The notes beneath the pieces were generated by a model that searched no databases, was not told where the DNA came from, and worked only from the letters and a program-made list of their open reading frames with translations. Below, piece after piece: positions 18,355 through 26,764 of a stretch of 64,000 nucleotides of DNA. Source of the stretch: Nocardioides sp. (GTDB taxonomy: Bacteria; Actinomycetota; Actinomycetes; Propionibacteriales; Nocardioidaceae); assembly GCF_030150155.1 (NCBI RefSeq), contig NZ_JASLGR010000047.1, positions 1 to 64,000 on the forward strand. Direction: 5' to 3'. How positions within the stretch are numbered: position 1 is the first letter of the stretch; each line of letters begins with the position of its first letter. A program made the position numbers and the translations under genes.

Positions 18355-18618
18355 CGTTCATTCGCCCTTTCGACCCGTGCGTGTTGGCAGCCCTGGGTGG
18401 ACTCCCGGAAAGCCCCTGAACCCGCCCCTTCTCATCGTGCCGAGAAAGTGTGGATCAGGGAGAACAACACAGGCGCAATTACATGCCTGTCGTTCCGCCA
18501 AGTCAAGCCCGAGGTCTGCTACAGCATCACGCAAGCCCGAGGGCTGTGACGAAGGCGATCCCGACGCCTCCCCCGACCACCCCGCATGTTGGGTACGGGC
18601 TCGGGGGAGGATATGGCA
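18355..18618. promoter_or_regulatory. Divergent whiB2/fbiA promoter region
   Basis: 264 bp without a gene. It must hold the promoters for whiB2 (leftward) and fbiA (rightward). A direct repeat CAAGCCCGAGG occurs at about 18504-18514 and 18532-18542. No clear WhiA or BldD site was identified by eye. The fbiA ribosome binding site GGGGGAGG is at 18603-18610. Confidence 0.45.
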
Positions 18619-19662
18619 ATGAGTTCGACGCTGCGTTCCCTCACTGTCCTGTCCGGCGGTGTCGGTGGTGCCCGCTTCCTCCGCGGCCTGCTGCACGGCA
18701 TCGCGTCAGGGTCCCTGCCCGGTGTCGCCCCCGACGCGCAGGTCACGGTGATCGCCAACACCAGCGACGACCTGTGGCTGCACGGCCTCAAGATCTGTCC
18801 CGACCTCGACACCGTGATGTACACCCTCGGCGACGGCATCGACCCCGAGCGCGGCTGGGGCCGGCGCGAGGAGACCTGGCACGTCAACGAGGAGCTGAGC
18901 GCCTACGGGATCGAGAACACCTGGTTCGGCCTGGGCGACCGCGACGTGGCCACCCACCTGGTGCGCACCCAGATGGTCGAGGCGGGCTACCCGCTCTCCG
19001 ACGTCACCCGAGCCCTCTCCCGGCGCTGGCTGGAGCCGACGTACGGCGACCGGCTCACGCTCCTGCCGATGACCGACGACCGCACCGAGACCCACGTCGT
19101 CATCGCCGACGCCGAGTCCCCCAGTGGCAAGCGGGTGATCCACTTCCAGGAGTACTGGATCCGGCTGCGTGCCTCGGTCCCGGCCGAGACCCTTCTCTTC
19201 GTCGGCCTCGACGAGGCCACCCCGGCGCCGGGCGTGACCGACGCGATCACCGGGGCCGACCTGGTGATCGTGCCGCCCTCGAACCCGATCGTCTCGGTCG
19301 GCACCATCCTCGGCGTGCCCGGGATCCGGGAGGTGCTGCGCGCCACCACCGCCCGCGTCGTCGGCCTCTCCCCCATCATCAAGGGCCACCACGTGCACGG
19401 CATGGCCGAGCAGATGCTCACCTCGGCCGGTGTCGAGGTCAGCGCCGCCGGGGTCGGCGGGCTCTACGGCGCCCGCGCCCACGGCGGCGTGCTGGACGCC
19501 TGGCTGGTCGACAGCGCCGACGCCGACGCCGTCGAGCCGCTGAGCGCCGCCGGACTGCCCACCGTCGCCGTGCCGCTCCTGATGAGCGACCTGGACGCCA
19601 CCGCCGCGATGGCCGCTGCCGCGATCACCGCCGTCACCTCCGGCCCCGGGCAGGCGCACTGA
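18619..19662 (+). CDS. fbiA: 2-phospho-L-lactate (or phosphoenolpyruvate) transferase, F420 biosynthesis
   Basis: A 347-aa CofD/FbiA enzyme. It joins the phospho-lactyl or phosphoenolpyruvyl guanylyl donor to the deazaflavin Fo, giving F420-0 or dehydro-F420-0. Marks are LSGGVGGARFLRGL at the N-terminus, ANTSDDLWLHGLKICPDLDTVMYTL, and SNPIVSVGTILGVPGI. The ATG at 18619 is 8 nt from the GGGGGAGG Shine-Dalgarno; ATG 18613 is only 2 nt away and less likely. The stop overlaps the fbiB start (TGATG). Confidence 0.93.
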   Translation: MSSTLRSLTVLSGGVGGARFLRGLLHGIASGSLPGVAPDAQVTVIANTSDDLWLHGLKICPDLDTVMYTLGDGIDPERGWGRREETWHVNEELSAYGIENTWFGLGDRDVATHLVRTQMVEAGYPLSDVTRALSRRWLEPTYGDRLTLLPMTDDRTETHVVIADAESPSGKRVIHFQEYWIRLRASVPAETLLFVGLDEATPAPGVTDAITGADLVIVPPSNPIVSVGTILGVPGIREVLRATTARVVGLSPIIKGHHVHGMAEQMLTSAGVEVSAAGVGGLYGARAHGGVLDAWLVDSADADAVEPLSAAGLPTVAVPLLMSDLDATAAMAAAAITAVTSGPGQAH

Positions 19663-20636
19663 TGCTGACCGTCTGGGCCCCGGCCGGGGTCGGCGAGATC
19701 GCCGCGGGCGACGACCTGGCCGCCACCCTCCTCGCCGCTGTCGCGGCCGACGGGGGCGCACTGCGCGAGGGCGACATCGTGGTGATCACCTCGAAGGTGG
19801 TGAGCAAGGCCGAGGGCCTTCAGCGCCATGCCACCCGCGACGAGGCGCTGCCGGGCCAGACCCGCCGGATCGTGGCCCGACGCGGCCCCACCCGGATCGT
19901 GCGCAACCTGCTCGGCCTGACGATGGCCGCGGCCGGGATCGACGCCTCCAACGTCGAGGCCGGCACCATCCTGGTGCTGCCCACCGACCCCGACGCCACC
20001 GCCCGCGCGGTGCGCGCCGCCCTCCAGGCCGCGACCGGCCTCACCCTCGGCGTGATCATCACCGACACCGCCGGCCGGGCCTGGCGCGACGGCCAGACCG
20101 ACATCGCGATCGGGGCGGCCGGGCTGACGGTGCTGGAGAGCTTCGCCGGGGTCGAGGACGCCTACGGCAACCCGCTGGTGGTAACCGCCCCGGCCGTCGC
20201 CGACGAGCTGGCCTCGGCCGCCGAGCTGGGCCAGGGCAAGCTCGGCGCGCGACCGTTCGCGGTGATCAGCGGCCGCGCCGACCTGGTCCTGCCCGCCGAT
20301 CAGGACGGCACCGGGGCCGGGGCGCTGATCCGGGCCGAGGGGTCCGACCTGTTCGGCTACGGCGCCCGCGAGGCCGTCGTACGGGCACTGAAGGGTGACC
20401 CCGCCGACCGGCTCCCGTTCGGTGCGCCCTCGCCGGCAGCGGACCTGATCGAGGCGCTGGCCGAGCTCGGCGTCGCCGCCGATCCCAGCGCCGTCGGGGC
20501 CGACGGCGAGACCGTCGAGCTGGCCCTCGCCGCGGGCACCGACACCGACCGTCTGGCGCCGCTGTTCTTCGCGTTCGGCTGGAAAGTCGACACATTCACA
20601 GACGCTTGTCCCCACGTCTCACCGCAAACTCCGTAG
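19662..20636 (+). CDS. fbiB: F420-0:gamma-glutamyl ligase, without a nitroreductase domain
   Basis: A 324-aa protein. Residues about 1-245 form the CofE ligase that adds glutamates to F420-0 using GTP. Marks are EGDIVVITSKVVSKAEG, then GLTLGVIITDTAGRAWRDGQ and AIGAAGLTVLESFAG. Mycobacterial FbiB is about 450 aa because it carries a C-terminal FMN nitroreductase domain that reduces dehydro-F420-0. Here only about 80 residues follow the ligase, with no nitroreductase signature. Either the reductase is encoded elsewhere or a different precursor is used. Cotranscribed with fbiA (1-nt overlap). Confidence 0.88.
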   Translation: MLTVWAPAGVGEIAAGDDLAATLLAAVAADGGALREGDIVVITSKVVSKAEGLQRHATRDEALPGQTRRIVARRGPTRIVRNLLGLTMAAAGIDASNVEAGTILVLPTDPDATARAVRAALQAATGLTLGVIITDTAGRAWRDGQTDIAIGAAGLTVLESFAGVEDAYGNPLVVTAPAVADELASAAELGQGKLGARPFAVISGRADLVLPADQDGTGAGALIRAEGSDLFGYGAREAVVRALKGDPADRLPFGAPSPAADLIEALAELGVAADPSAVGADGETVELALAAGTDTDRLAPLFFAFGWKVDTFTDACPHVSPQTP

Positions 20637-20693
20637 ACTCTGCCCGTCCTGCACCGTGCAGCACTGACGCACCACCACAGCGAGGAAAGCCCC

Positions 20694-21497
20694 GTGGCCA
20701 AGAAGACCGCCGCCCAGAATTCACGTCGGGCGGTTATCGACGACATCCGCAAGAAGCAGTCGAATGCCGACAAGCGACGCGGGCTGACCATCATCGTTCC
20801 GCTGATCCTGGTCGCCGTGCTGATCGTGGTCGCCGCCGCCTACCGGCCGGTCAAGGACTGGTGGGACGAGCGCCAGTTCGCCGACACCAACCTCGCCTCG
20901 ATCGGTGCACCGGCCTCCTCGTGCACCGACATCACCACCAAGGCCGCTGAAGGCAACCAGCAGCACGTCGCGACCGGCACCACGGTGACCTACACGACCG
21001 CCCCGCCGGCCTTCGGCGCGCACTGGAACGAAGCCGGCGTCGCCCCCGTCGCGATGGCGAAGAAGTTCTACGCCTGGGACGAGCGGCCCCAGCTCGAGGC
21101 CCTGGTGCACAACCTGGAGCACGGCTACACGATCGTCTGGTACGACGAGACAGTGAACAAGAACAGCTCCGAGCTGACCCAGCTGCGCGCCATCGCGGCC
21201 AAGTTCCCCGGTGAGTCCAACTGGCGCTACAAGTTCAAGATCGTGCCGTGGTACACCTCGCAGGGCAACCTGCCCAAGGACATGACGCAGACCGACACCG
21301 CGCACGCGGGCGGCGCGACCTTCCCCCAGGGCCAGCACATCGCGATCACGCACTGGTCGGCCGGCGGCACGGCGACGACCGACACCTCCAAGCAGCTCGG
21401 CGTCTTCCAGTACTGCTCCAAGATCTCCGGCGCCGCGCTGAAGACGTTCATGGAGAAGTACCCGTACGTCGACTCCCCCGAGCCCAACGCGATGTGA
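20694..21497 (+). CDS. DUF3105 membrane-anchored protein
   Basis: A 267-aa protein. The N-terminus is basic (MAKKTAAQNSRRAVIDDIRKKQ), with one transmembrane helix at about 32-50 (LTIIVPLILVAVLIVVAAAY). The outer domain has the DUF3105 hallmark VHNLEHGYTIVWYDE and GAHWNEAG. Function unknown; the conserved His/Glu could bind metal. GTG start with GAGGAAAG at 20682-20689. A TAGACT hexamer (20634-20639) overlapping the fbiB stop is a possible promoter with a leader of about 50 nt containing a small CTGCA/TGCAG hairpin. Confidence 0.85.
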   Translation: MAKKTAAQNSRRAVIDDIRKKQSNADKRRGLTIIVPLILVAVLIVVAAAYRPVKDWWDERQFADTNLASIGAPASSCTDITTKAAEGNQQHVATGTTVTYTTAPPAFGAHWNEAGVAPVAMAKKFYAWDERPQLEALVHNLEHGYTIVWYDETVNKNSSELTQLRAIAAKFPGESNWRYKFKIVPWYTSQGNLPKDMTQTDTAHAGGATFPQGQHIAITHWSAGGTATTDTSKQLGVFQYCSKISGAALKTFMEKYPYVDSPEPNAM

Positions 21498-21548
21498 TCG
21501 CACCGATCACGCGCAGCAGCTGATCAGCACCTGATCTCCCTGTTCCAC

Positions 21549-21588
21549 ACGACGAAGGGCCGACCCCCTGGGGTCGGCCCTTCGTCGT
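21549..21588. terminator. Bidirectional terminator between DUF3105 gene and manC
   Basis: An 18-bp perfect stem (21549-21566 with 21571-21588; core GACGAAGGGCCGACC) around a 4-nt loop. It lies between convergent genes, 52 nt after the DUF3105 gene and 8 nt from the manC stop. The rightward transcript ends in TTCGTCGT. Confidence 0.9.
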
Positions 21589-21595
21589 CCGTGGC

Positions 21596-22696
21596 TCAGG
21601 TGAGCTCGGGCTTGCCGTCCTTCTGCAGCCCGGCGACGAGCTGCTTGACCTGCTGGGCGTGCGCCCGGGTGGTGACCAGGACGGCGTCCTCGGTGTCGAC
21701 CACGACGATGTCCTCCAGCCCGACCACGGCGATGGTGCGACCGCTGTTGGGCACCACCAGGCCGCTGGAGTCAATCGAGCGGACCAGGGCGGCGTCGCCC
21801 AGCACGGTGGGGCCCTCGTTGTCCACGGTCAGCGCCGCGTCGAGCAGGGTGGCCAGCGAGTCGAAGTCGCCGACGTCGTCCCAGCCGAAGCCGGCCGTCA
21901 CCATCACGACCCGGCCCGCGGCAGCGGCGGGCTCGGCCACGGCGGTGTCGAGCGGCTCCTTGGGCAGCGTCGGCCAGATCTGGGCGACCTGGTCGGGCTT
22001 GGCCGCGATCCGGCGCAGGTTGGCCACGAACGCCGGGTCCTGCTCGGCCAGCAGGTCGAGCAGGACGCTCGGCCTGACCACGAACATGCCGGCGTTCCAC
22101 TTGTAGCCGCCGTGGTCGAGGTAGCCCTGGGCGACCTCCACCGACGGCTTCTCCACGAACTGGTCGACCCGGCGCGTGGCCGGGTAGCCCTCGAGCTCGT
22201 CGACGGCATGGATGTAGCCGTACGCCGAGGAGGCGAAGGTCGGCTGGATGCCGATCGTGACGAGCCAGCCGTCGCGGGCGACCTGCACCGCCTCGCGCAC
22301 CGCCTCGGTGAACTTCTTGGCCCGGGTGATCACGTGGTCGGCGGCGAAGGAGCCCATCACGGCGTCGGGGTCCTGGTTCTCCAGCACCGCGGCGGCCCAG
22401 CCGATCGCGGCCATCGAGTCCCGCGGCGTCGGCTCGGCCAGGATCCGTCCGGCCAGCGCCGGGAGCTGGTCGAGCACCGCCTCGGCGTGGGCGTGGCCGG
22501 TGACCACCAGGAAGCGGTCGTCGACCAGGGGCTCGAGCCGGTCGAAGGTCTCCTGGAGCAGGGACCTGCCCGAGCCGGTCAGGTCGCGCAGGAACTTCGG
22601 CGCCGTCTGCCGCGACAGCGGCCACAGCCGGGTGCCGGCCCCGCCTGCGGGGATGACGGCATAGAAGTTGTCGATGTTGAGCTTGCCGATCGCCAT
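21596..22696 (-). CDS. manC: Mannose-1-phosphate guanylyltransferase
   Basis: A 366-aa nucleotidyltransferase making GDP-mannose from mannose-1-P and GTP. Marks are the N-terminal loop FYAVIPAGGAGTRLWPLSR, then PKFLRDL, and the later FVEKPSVEVAQGYL and YKWNAGMFV. The shorter ATG at 22696 is preferred: a TACCCT hexamer lies 7 nt upstream and no Shine-Dalgarno is present. Another ATG is at 22702. It works with manB at 11.4 kb to supply GDP-mannose for mannosylation and wall glycans. Confidence 0.92.
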   Translation of the reverse strand: MAIGKLNIDNFYAVIPAGGAGTRLWPLSRQTAPKFLRDLTGSGRSLLQETFDRLEPLVDDRFLVVTGHAHAEAVLDQLPALAGRILAEPTPRDSMAAIGWAAAVLENQDPDAVMGSFAADHVITRAKKFTEAVREAVQVARDGWLVTIGIQPTFASSAYGYIHAVDELEGYPATRRVDQFVEKPSVEVAQGYLDHGGYKWNAGMFVVRPSVLLDLLAEQDPAFVANLRRIAAKPDQVAQIWPTLPKEPLDTAVAEPAAAAGRVVMVTAGFGWDDVGDFDSLATLLDAALTVDNEGPTVLGDAALVRSIDSSGLVVPNSGRTIAVVGLEDIVVVDTEDAVLVTTRAHAQQVKQLVAGLQKDGKPELT

Positions 22697-22765
22697 AGCC
22701 ATGAGGGTAGGGCAGCACGGTGGTGCGGGTCCGCCGGACCAGCAGGTGGCGGGGAGAATGGTGGC

Positions 22766-23488
22766 GTGACGACCTCCACCTTCGCCGGCGTGCTCGCCGC
22801 CCGCCTCCGAACCGATCCCGGCCAGCCGCTGGTGACCTTCTACGACGAGGCCACCGGGGAGCGGGTCGAGCTCTCCACCACGACGTGGGCCAACTGGGTG
22901 GCCAAGGTCAGCTCGCTGCTGATCGACGAGCTCGGTGCCGAGCGCGGCCAGCGGCTGCGGATCGACCTGCCACCGCACTGGCTGGGCACCGTCTTCCTCG
23001 GCGCCGCCCTCAACACCGGCCTGGTCCTGGTCGACGACGACCGGCCCGACGTCGTGGTGACCGGCCCCGACACGGTGGCCGACTGGGCCCCTTCGGCCGG
23101 CACGATCACGGTGCTGGCCTGTTCGCTGCGGCCGCTGGGCGTCCGGTTCGCCGAGCCGTTGCCGGCCGGCGTACTCGATGTCGGGGTGGAGGTGTGGAGC
23201 CAGCCCGACGCGTTCATCGCACTGGACCCGCCGGGGCCCTCGGATCCGGCGGTGGAGCTCGCCGGGTCGGATCTGACCCAGGCACAGCTATGGGAGGCGG
23301 CCGTGGCTTCCCCTGCACACGGCCGCCTCCTGTCGGAGACGAATCCGGCTTCCCCACCGGGGATCGTCTCCCTTACCGGGCCACTCGCGAAGGGTGGCTC
23401 GGTCGTCCTGGTCGCTCATGCCGATCCCGACCGGCTCGACCTCATCGCTGAGACCGAGCGGGTCACGGACCGCTTCCTCATGCCTTAG
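22766..23488 (+). CDS. TIGR03089 family protein (acyl-adenylate synthetase-like fragment)
   Basis: A 240-aa protein of TIGR03089, an actinobacterial family resembling the N-terminal part of AMP-binding ligases. It begins VTTSTFAGVLAARLRTDPGQPL, like the start of acyl-CoA synthetases, with PPHWLGTVFLGAALNTGLVLV in the middle. It lacks the P-loop and the C-terminal ligase domain, so it is not expected to be a full ligase. Function unknown. It sits after manC as in M. tuberculosis (Rv3268 position). Its stop overlaps the stop of the convergent amidase gene by 4 nt. Confidence 0.8.
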   Translation: MTTSTFAGVLAARLRTDPGQPLVTFYDEATGERVELSTTTWANWVAKVSSLLIDELGAERGQRLRIDLPPHWLGTVFLGAALNTGLVLVDDDRPDVVVTGPDTVADWAPSAGTITVLACSLRPLGVRFAEPLPAGVLDVGVEVWSQPDAFIALDPPGPSDPAVELAGSDLTQAQLWEAAVASPAHGRLLSETNPASPPGIVSLTGPLAKGGSVVLVAHADPDRLDLIAETERVTDRFLMP

Positions 23489-26400
23489 CCGGCCAGGTCG
23501 TAGCCCTTGAATCCGTAGCCCATCACCCGGCGCGGGCTCAGGGTTCCGTCGCTCTTGCCACGCAGCGAGTACAGCGTGCCCGCACCGTCGCGGACGACCA
23601 GGTCGGAGTGGCCGCTGCCGGCCAGCGGTCCGACGCCGATCACCCAGTCGTAGGCGCCCATGCCGGTGGAGACCACCTTGGGGCTGCTCAGGCCGCCCGG
23701 CCCGTTGCCCTTGTAGAGCAGCAGCGAGCTGCCGTTGCGGACCAGCACGTCGGGCGCCTTGTCGGCGTCCCACGCCCCGCCGGGGACCTGGGCCGACCCG
23801 GCGATCCGGTTGTAGACCGCGTAGCTGGTCGACACCCCGGTCTTGCCGTTGCCCGGGAAGAGCCGCATCCCGCTGGCGTTCTGCGCCATCAGGTCGGCGT
23901 TGCCGTCTCCGGTCATGTCGCCGACGGCGGAGATCATCGTGTAGCCGGCGAAGTTGCCCAGCAGGTAGGCGCCGGAGAAGGTGCCGGCACCGTTGCCCAG
24001 CGTCAGGTAGAGCTTGCCGTCGGTAGTGCGGTACAGGACGTCGCCCTTGCCGTCGCGGTTCCAGTCCCCGGCGTTGAGCACGAGGTTGGCCTTGGCGAGG
24101 TTGAGGTTGGTCACCACCGGGGTGCCGAGGTCGGTCGCGGTGGTCTTCTTCAGCAGGTGCAGGTTGCCGTTGGTCACGGTGAGGATGTCGGGGCTGCCGC
24201 CGCCGACGACCTGGGTGGCACCGCTGATCGGACCCTCGGTCTTGAACCCGGCGTACGGGCCGAGGTTGCCACTGAAGCCGGTGCCGCCGTTGCCGAGGCG
24301 GACATAGCCCTTCTTGGTCGAGGCCGAGCGGTAGATCACGTCCGCCCTGCCGTCGAAGTTGAAGTCGGCCACGGCCAGCGAGGTGGCACCCTGCCAGCCA
24401 CCGCCCAGGCTGCGCTTCTTGCCGAAGGTGCCGTGGCCGTTGCCCGGCAGCCAGGAGAGGTTGCCCTTGGTGTCACGCACGACGAGGTCGACGCGCTTGT
24501 CGCCGTTGATGTCGCCGGCGCCGATCCAGTTGAACGCCTTGAAGCTGCGCTTGTCGATCCGGCCCTGGCGGAAGCCGCCCTTGCCGGTGCCGAGCAGCAG
24601 CACCAGCCGGCCGGTCTTCGCGTCGCGGGCGGCCAGGTCGTTCTTCCGGTCACCGTTGACGTCGCCGAGCGGGATGATCAGGTTGCGACCGCGGGCGGCC
24701 TTCGTCTTGTACGCCGCCTTGCCGAACGCCCCGGCACCGTTGCCCGGCCGCAGGGCCAGGTCGCCGGCCCCGTTCCAGGCCACCACGTCGGCCTTGCCGT
24801 CGCCGTTGAGGTCGGGCGAGAGCACGAAGGAGCTCTTCTTGCCGCCGAAGGTGGACACGGTCCCGGAGAAGCCGGAGACGCCGTTGGTCGGGATGATCAC
24901 GCCGCGCTTGTCGCTGCTGCGTCGGGCGATGATGTCGGGGTAGGAGCTGCCGACCAGGTTGGCGTTGCGGGCAGCGAAGGCCCACCCCTTCTGCAGCGCG
25001 GCGGTGGCGCGCCGGATGTCGGGGATGCGGGCGTAGAGGTACTTGCCCGGGCAGGCGGTCGACTTGGTGTCGCGGTGCCCCATGATCGGGCTGGAGAAGG
25101 TCCGGCCGCTGATCTTGGCGCTGGTCGCCGAGGCCGAGATGCCGTGCAGCGACAGCTTCCAGGCGAACAGGGCGGCGTACGCGCCGATGATCTCCTGGGA
25201 GGGCTGGGCGATGTCGTAGTTGCCGATCGCGCTCATCGCGAACGAGTCGTTGTTGTAGTTCTCGGTGTGCGCGCCGACGACCGGGCGGCTGACGCCGCCG
25301 TAGCGGCCCTCCCAGATCCGACCGAAGCGGTCGACCAGGAAGTTGTAGCCGATGTCGCGCCAGCCCTTCGACTTCACGTGGTAGGCGTAGATGCTGCGGA
25401 TGATGCCCGGCACCTCGGCGGCGGTGTAGTCGTTCGCGTTGACGGTGTGGTGCACGAAGGCGCCGTGGATGGTGCCGTACGACGGCGCGGTCTGTTCGCG
25501 GATCTTCTCGTCGGCACCCCACTGGGCGCGGCTGTAGATGTACGGCTTGGCCACCGAGGTGGCGGCCAGGTCGAGGGCGTCGTCGGTGGTGGCGCCCTCG
25601 AGGGCGTCGGCGACGGCGGCGCTGTCGGTCGGGTCGGTGTCGGCGGCGGCCAGGCTGAGCCCGTCGGCGCTGCCGGTGCTGGTGTCGGTGTGGGCAGCCG
25701 CACCGTTGGCGGTGCCGGTGGAGTCGACCAGGTTGCCCGAGGCGTCGGGGGCGGCGTCGGGCACGGTCGGCAGGTCGTTGGTGTTGATCTGCGGGCTCTG
25801 CTTGGCCGAGGAGGTGGCCTTGCCCGGGTCGATCACGGCCAGGGTCATGTCCTGGGGGACCTGGCCCTGGGTGATCTCGGCCTTCACCTGGACCTGGTCG
25901 ACGTGGCCGACCAGGGCCTCGTCGGTGCCGGGGCGGGCGGTGCGGGCCTCGGCCGAGCCGGTGTCGGGGCCGTGGTCGTCGTGGTAGTCCAGGTCGGACC
26001 AGGCGCCCCAGGTGCCGCCGGTGTTGGTCCGGATCTGGAGGGCGATGTCGTCCTCGGAGAGGTTCTGGCCGCGCTCCCAGGTCACGCCGACGGTGCCGAA
26101 GCCGGTGACGTCCTGCGGGTCGCTGACGATCGTGGTGGTGCCGGTCTTGGTGTCGGCGACCGTGGTGGCGCGGAGCTTCTCCGAGCCGGCCAGGTAGACG
26201 GCGCTGCGCGCAGCGTCTCCCCCGCTGGTGGCCAGCGCGGGGCGCTGCCCGGCGGCCGGGGCGGTCAGCGGGATCTCCCGCACGATCGGGTCGACCTCGC
26301 CGGTGGGGACCTCGGAGGCCTGGTCGGCGACCGACTCGTAGGCGGCCAGGGCGGTCGCCACCGAGCCGTCGTCACCGGACTGACCGGCCGAGGGGTGGTC

Positions 26401-26514
26401 GCGGACCACGTCCAAAGAGACCACGTTGGCGGCCGGGACGAGGGCGGCGAAGACCGCACCGATGACCAGGATCTGCTGGGTACCGGCGACGAATCGCAAC
26501 TTCTGAGGGTGCAT
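23485..26514 (-). CDS. Secreted N-acetylmuramoyl-L-alanine amidase (PGRP type) with FG-GAP repeats
   Basis: A 1009-aa exported protein. An N-terminal hydrophobic signal (TQQILVIGAVFAALVPAANVV) precedes an acidic linker of about 270 residues. The PGRP/Amidase_2 domain (about 320-510) shows HGAFVHHTVNANDY, GWRDIGYNFLVDRFGRIWEGRYGG and GHRDTKSTACPG, including zinc His residues. The last 480 residues carry repeated FG-GAP/VCBS units of the form DLNGDGKADVV, DVNGDRKNDLA and DINGDKRVDLV, a calcium-binding propeller. It should cut peptidoglycan stem peptides outside the cell. The ATG at 26514 has GGAG 9 nt upstream. Candidate MtrA 9-mers lie 48-66 bp upstream. Confidence 0.92.
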   Translation of the reverse strand: MHPQKLRFVAGTQQILVIGAVFAALVPAANVVSLDVVRDHPSAGQSGDDGSVATALAAYESVADQASEVPTGEVDPIVREIPLTAPAAGQRPALATSGGDAARSAVYLAGSEKLRATTVADTKTGTTTIVSDPQDVTGFGTVGVTWERGQNLSEDDIALQIRTNTGGTWGAWSDLDYHDDHGPDTGSAEARTARPGTDEALVGHVDQVQVKAEITQGQVPQDMTLAVIDPGKATSSAKQSPQINTNDLPTVPDAAPDASGNLVDSTGTANGAAAHTDTSTGSADGLSLAAADTDPTDSAAVADALEGATTDDALDLAATSVAKPYIYSRAQWGADEKIREQTAPSYGTIHGAFVHHTVNANDYTAAEVPGIIRSIYAYHVKSKGWRDIGYNFLVDRFGRIWEGRYGGVSRPVVGAHTENYNNDSFAMSAIGNYDIAQPSQEIIGAYAALFAWKLSLHGISASATSAKISGRTFSSPIMGHRDTKSTACPGKYLYARIPDIRRATAALQKGWAFAARNANLVGSSYPDIIARRSSDKRGVIIPTNGVSGFSGTVSTFGGKKSSFVLSPDLNGDGKADVVAWNGAGDLALRPGNGAGAFGKAAYKTKAARGRNLIIPLGDVNGDRKNDLAARDAKTGRLVLLLGTGKGGFRQGRIDKRSFKAFNWIGAGDINGDKRVDLVVRDTKGNLSWLPGNGHGTFGKKRSLGGGWQGATSLAVADFNFDGRADVIYRSASTKKGYVRLGNGGTGFSGNLGPYAGFKTEGPISGATQVVGGGSPDILTVTNGNLHLLKKTTATDLGTPVVTNLNLAKANLVLNAGDWNRDGKGDVLYRTTDGKLYLTLGNGAGTFSGAYLLGNFAGYTMISAVGDMTGDGNADLMAQNASGMRLFPGNGKTGVSTSYAVYNRIAGSAQVPGGAWDADKAPDVLVRNGSSLLLYKGNGPGGLSSPKVVSTGMGAYDWVIGVGPLAGSGHSDLVVRDGAGTLYSLRGKSDGTLSPRRVMGYGFKGYDLAG

Positions 26515-26561
26515 CACAAACGCTCCAGGTGTGCGGGGAAGAGTCACACAAGGCCTCAACT

Positions 26562-26579
26562 TTCACACCCGTCACACCC
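26562..26579. promoter_or_regulatory. Candidate MtrA box upstream of the amidase gene
   Basis: Two tandem 9-mers, TTCACACCC then GTCACACCC, start 48 bp upstream of the amidase ATG. A lone related GTCACACAA is at 26543-26551. The arrangement resembles the GTCACA-type 9-mer direct repeats described for mycobacterial MtrA. Match judged by eye only. Confidence 0.4.
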
Positions 26580-26605
26580 CTTTGGGAAGGGTCCGTGAGT
26601 AACTA

Positions 26606-26671
26606 CAACGTTGCAATTTCCATTCGACACGCCGCAAAATCGCAGATTAAAGTAAAATTACAAGCGTGTAA
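26606..26671. promoter_or_regulatory. AT-rich upstream region with two palindromes
   Basis: Within an unusually AT-rich 80-bp stretch upstream of the amidase gene there are two short palindromes: CAACGTTG (26606-26613) and TTACA-AGCG-TGTAA (26658-26671). Their flanks also resemble each other (ACAA...AATT). They could be paired operator sites or promoter elements; the binding protein is unknown. Confidence 0.35.
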
Positions 26672-26682
26672 TTCGCACAGAA

Positions 26683-26720
26683 AGGCCCCTGGCCCCTCCC
26701 GAAGGAGGGGCCAGGGGCCT
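26683..26720 (-). terminator. Terminator of the wall-polymer export operon
   Basis: A perfect 17-bp stem (26683-26699 with 26704-26720; core GGCCCCTGGCCCCTCC) with a CGAA tetraloop, 45 nt downstream of the wzt stop codon. It isolates the amidase promoter from the export operon. Confidence 0.92.
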
Positions 26721-26764
26721 GCTGCTGGGTGCCGCTGTGCCGCGGCGGAGGAGCGCTGCGGGGC

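Noticed and set aside
23608..26598. 996-codon plus-strand open frame opposite the amidase gene
   Set aside because: Shadow of the repetitive FG-GAP coding sequence; composition is low complexity and no start signal or domain exists.
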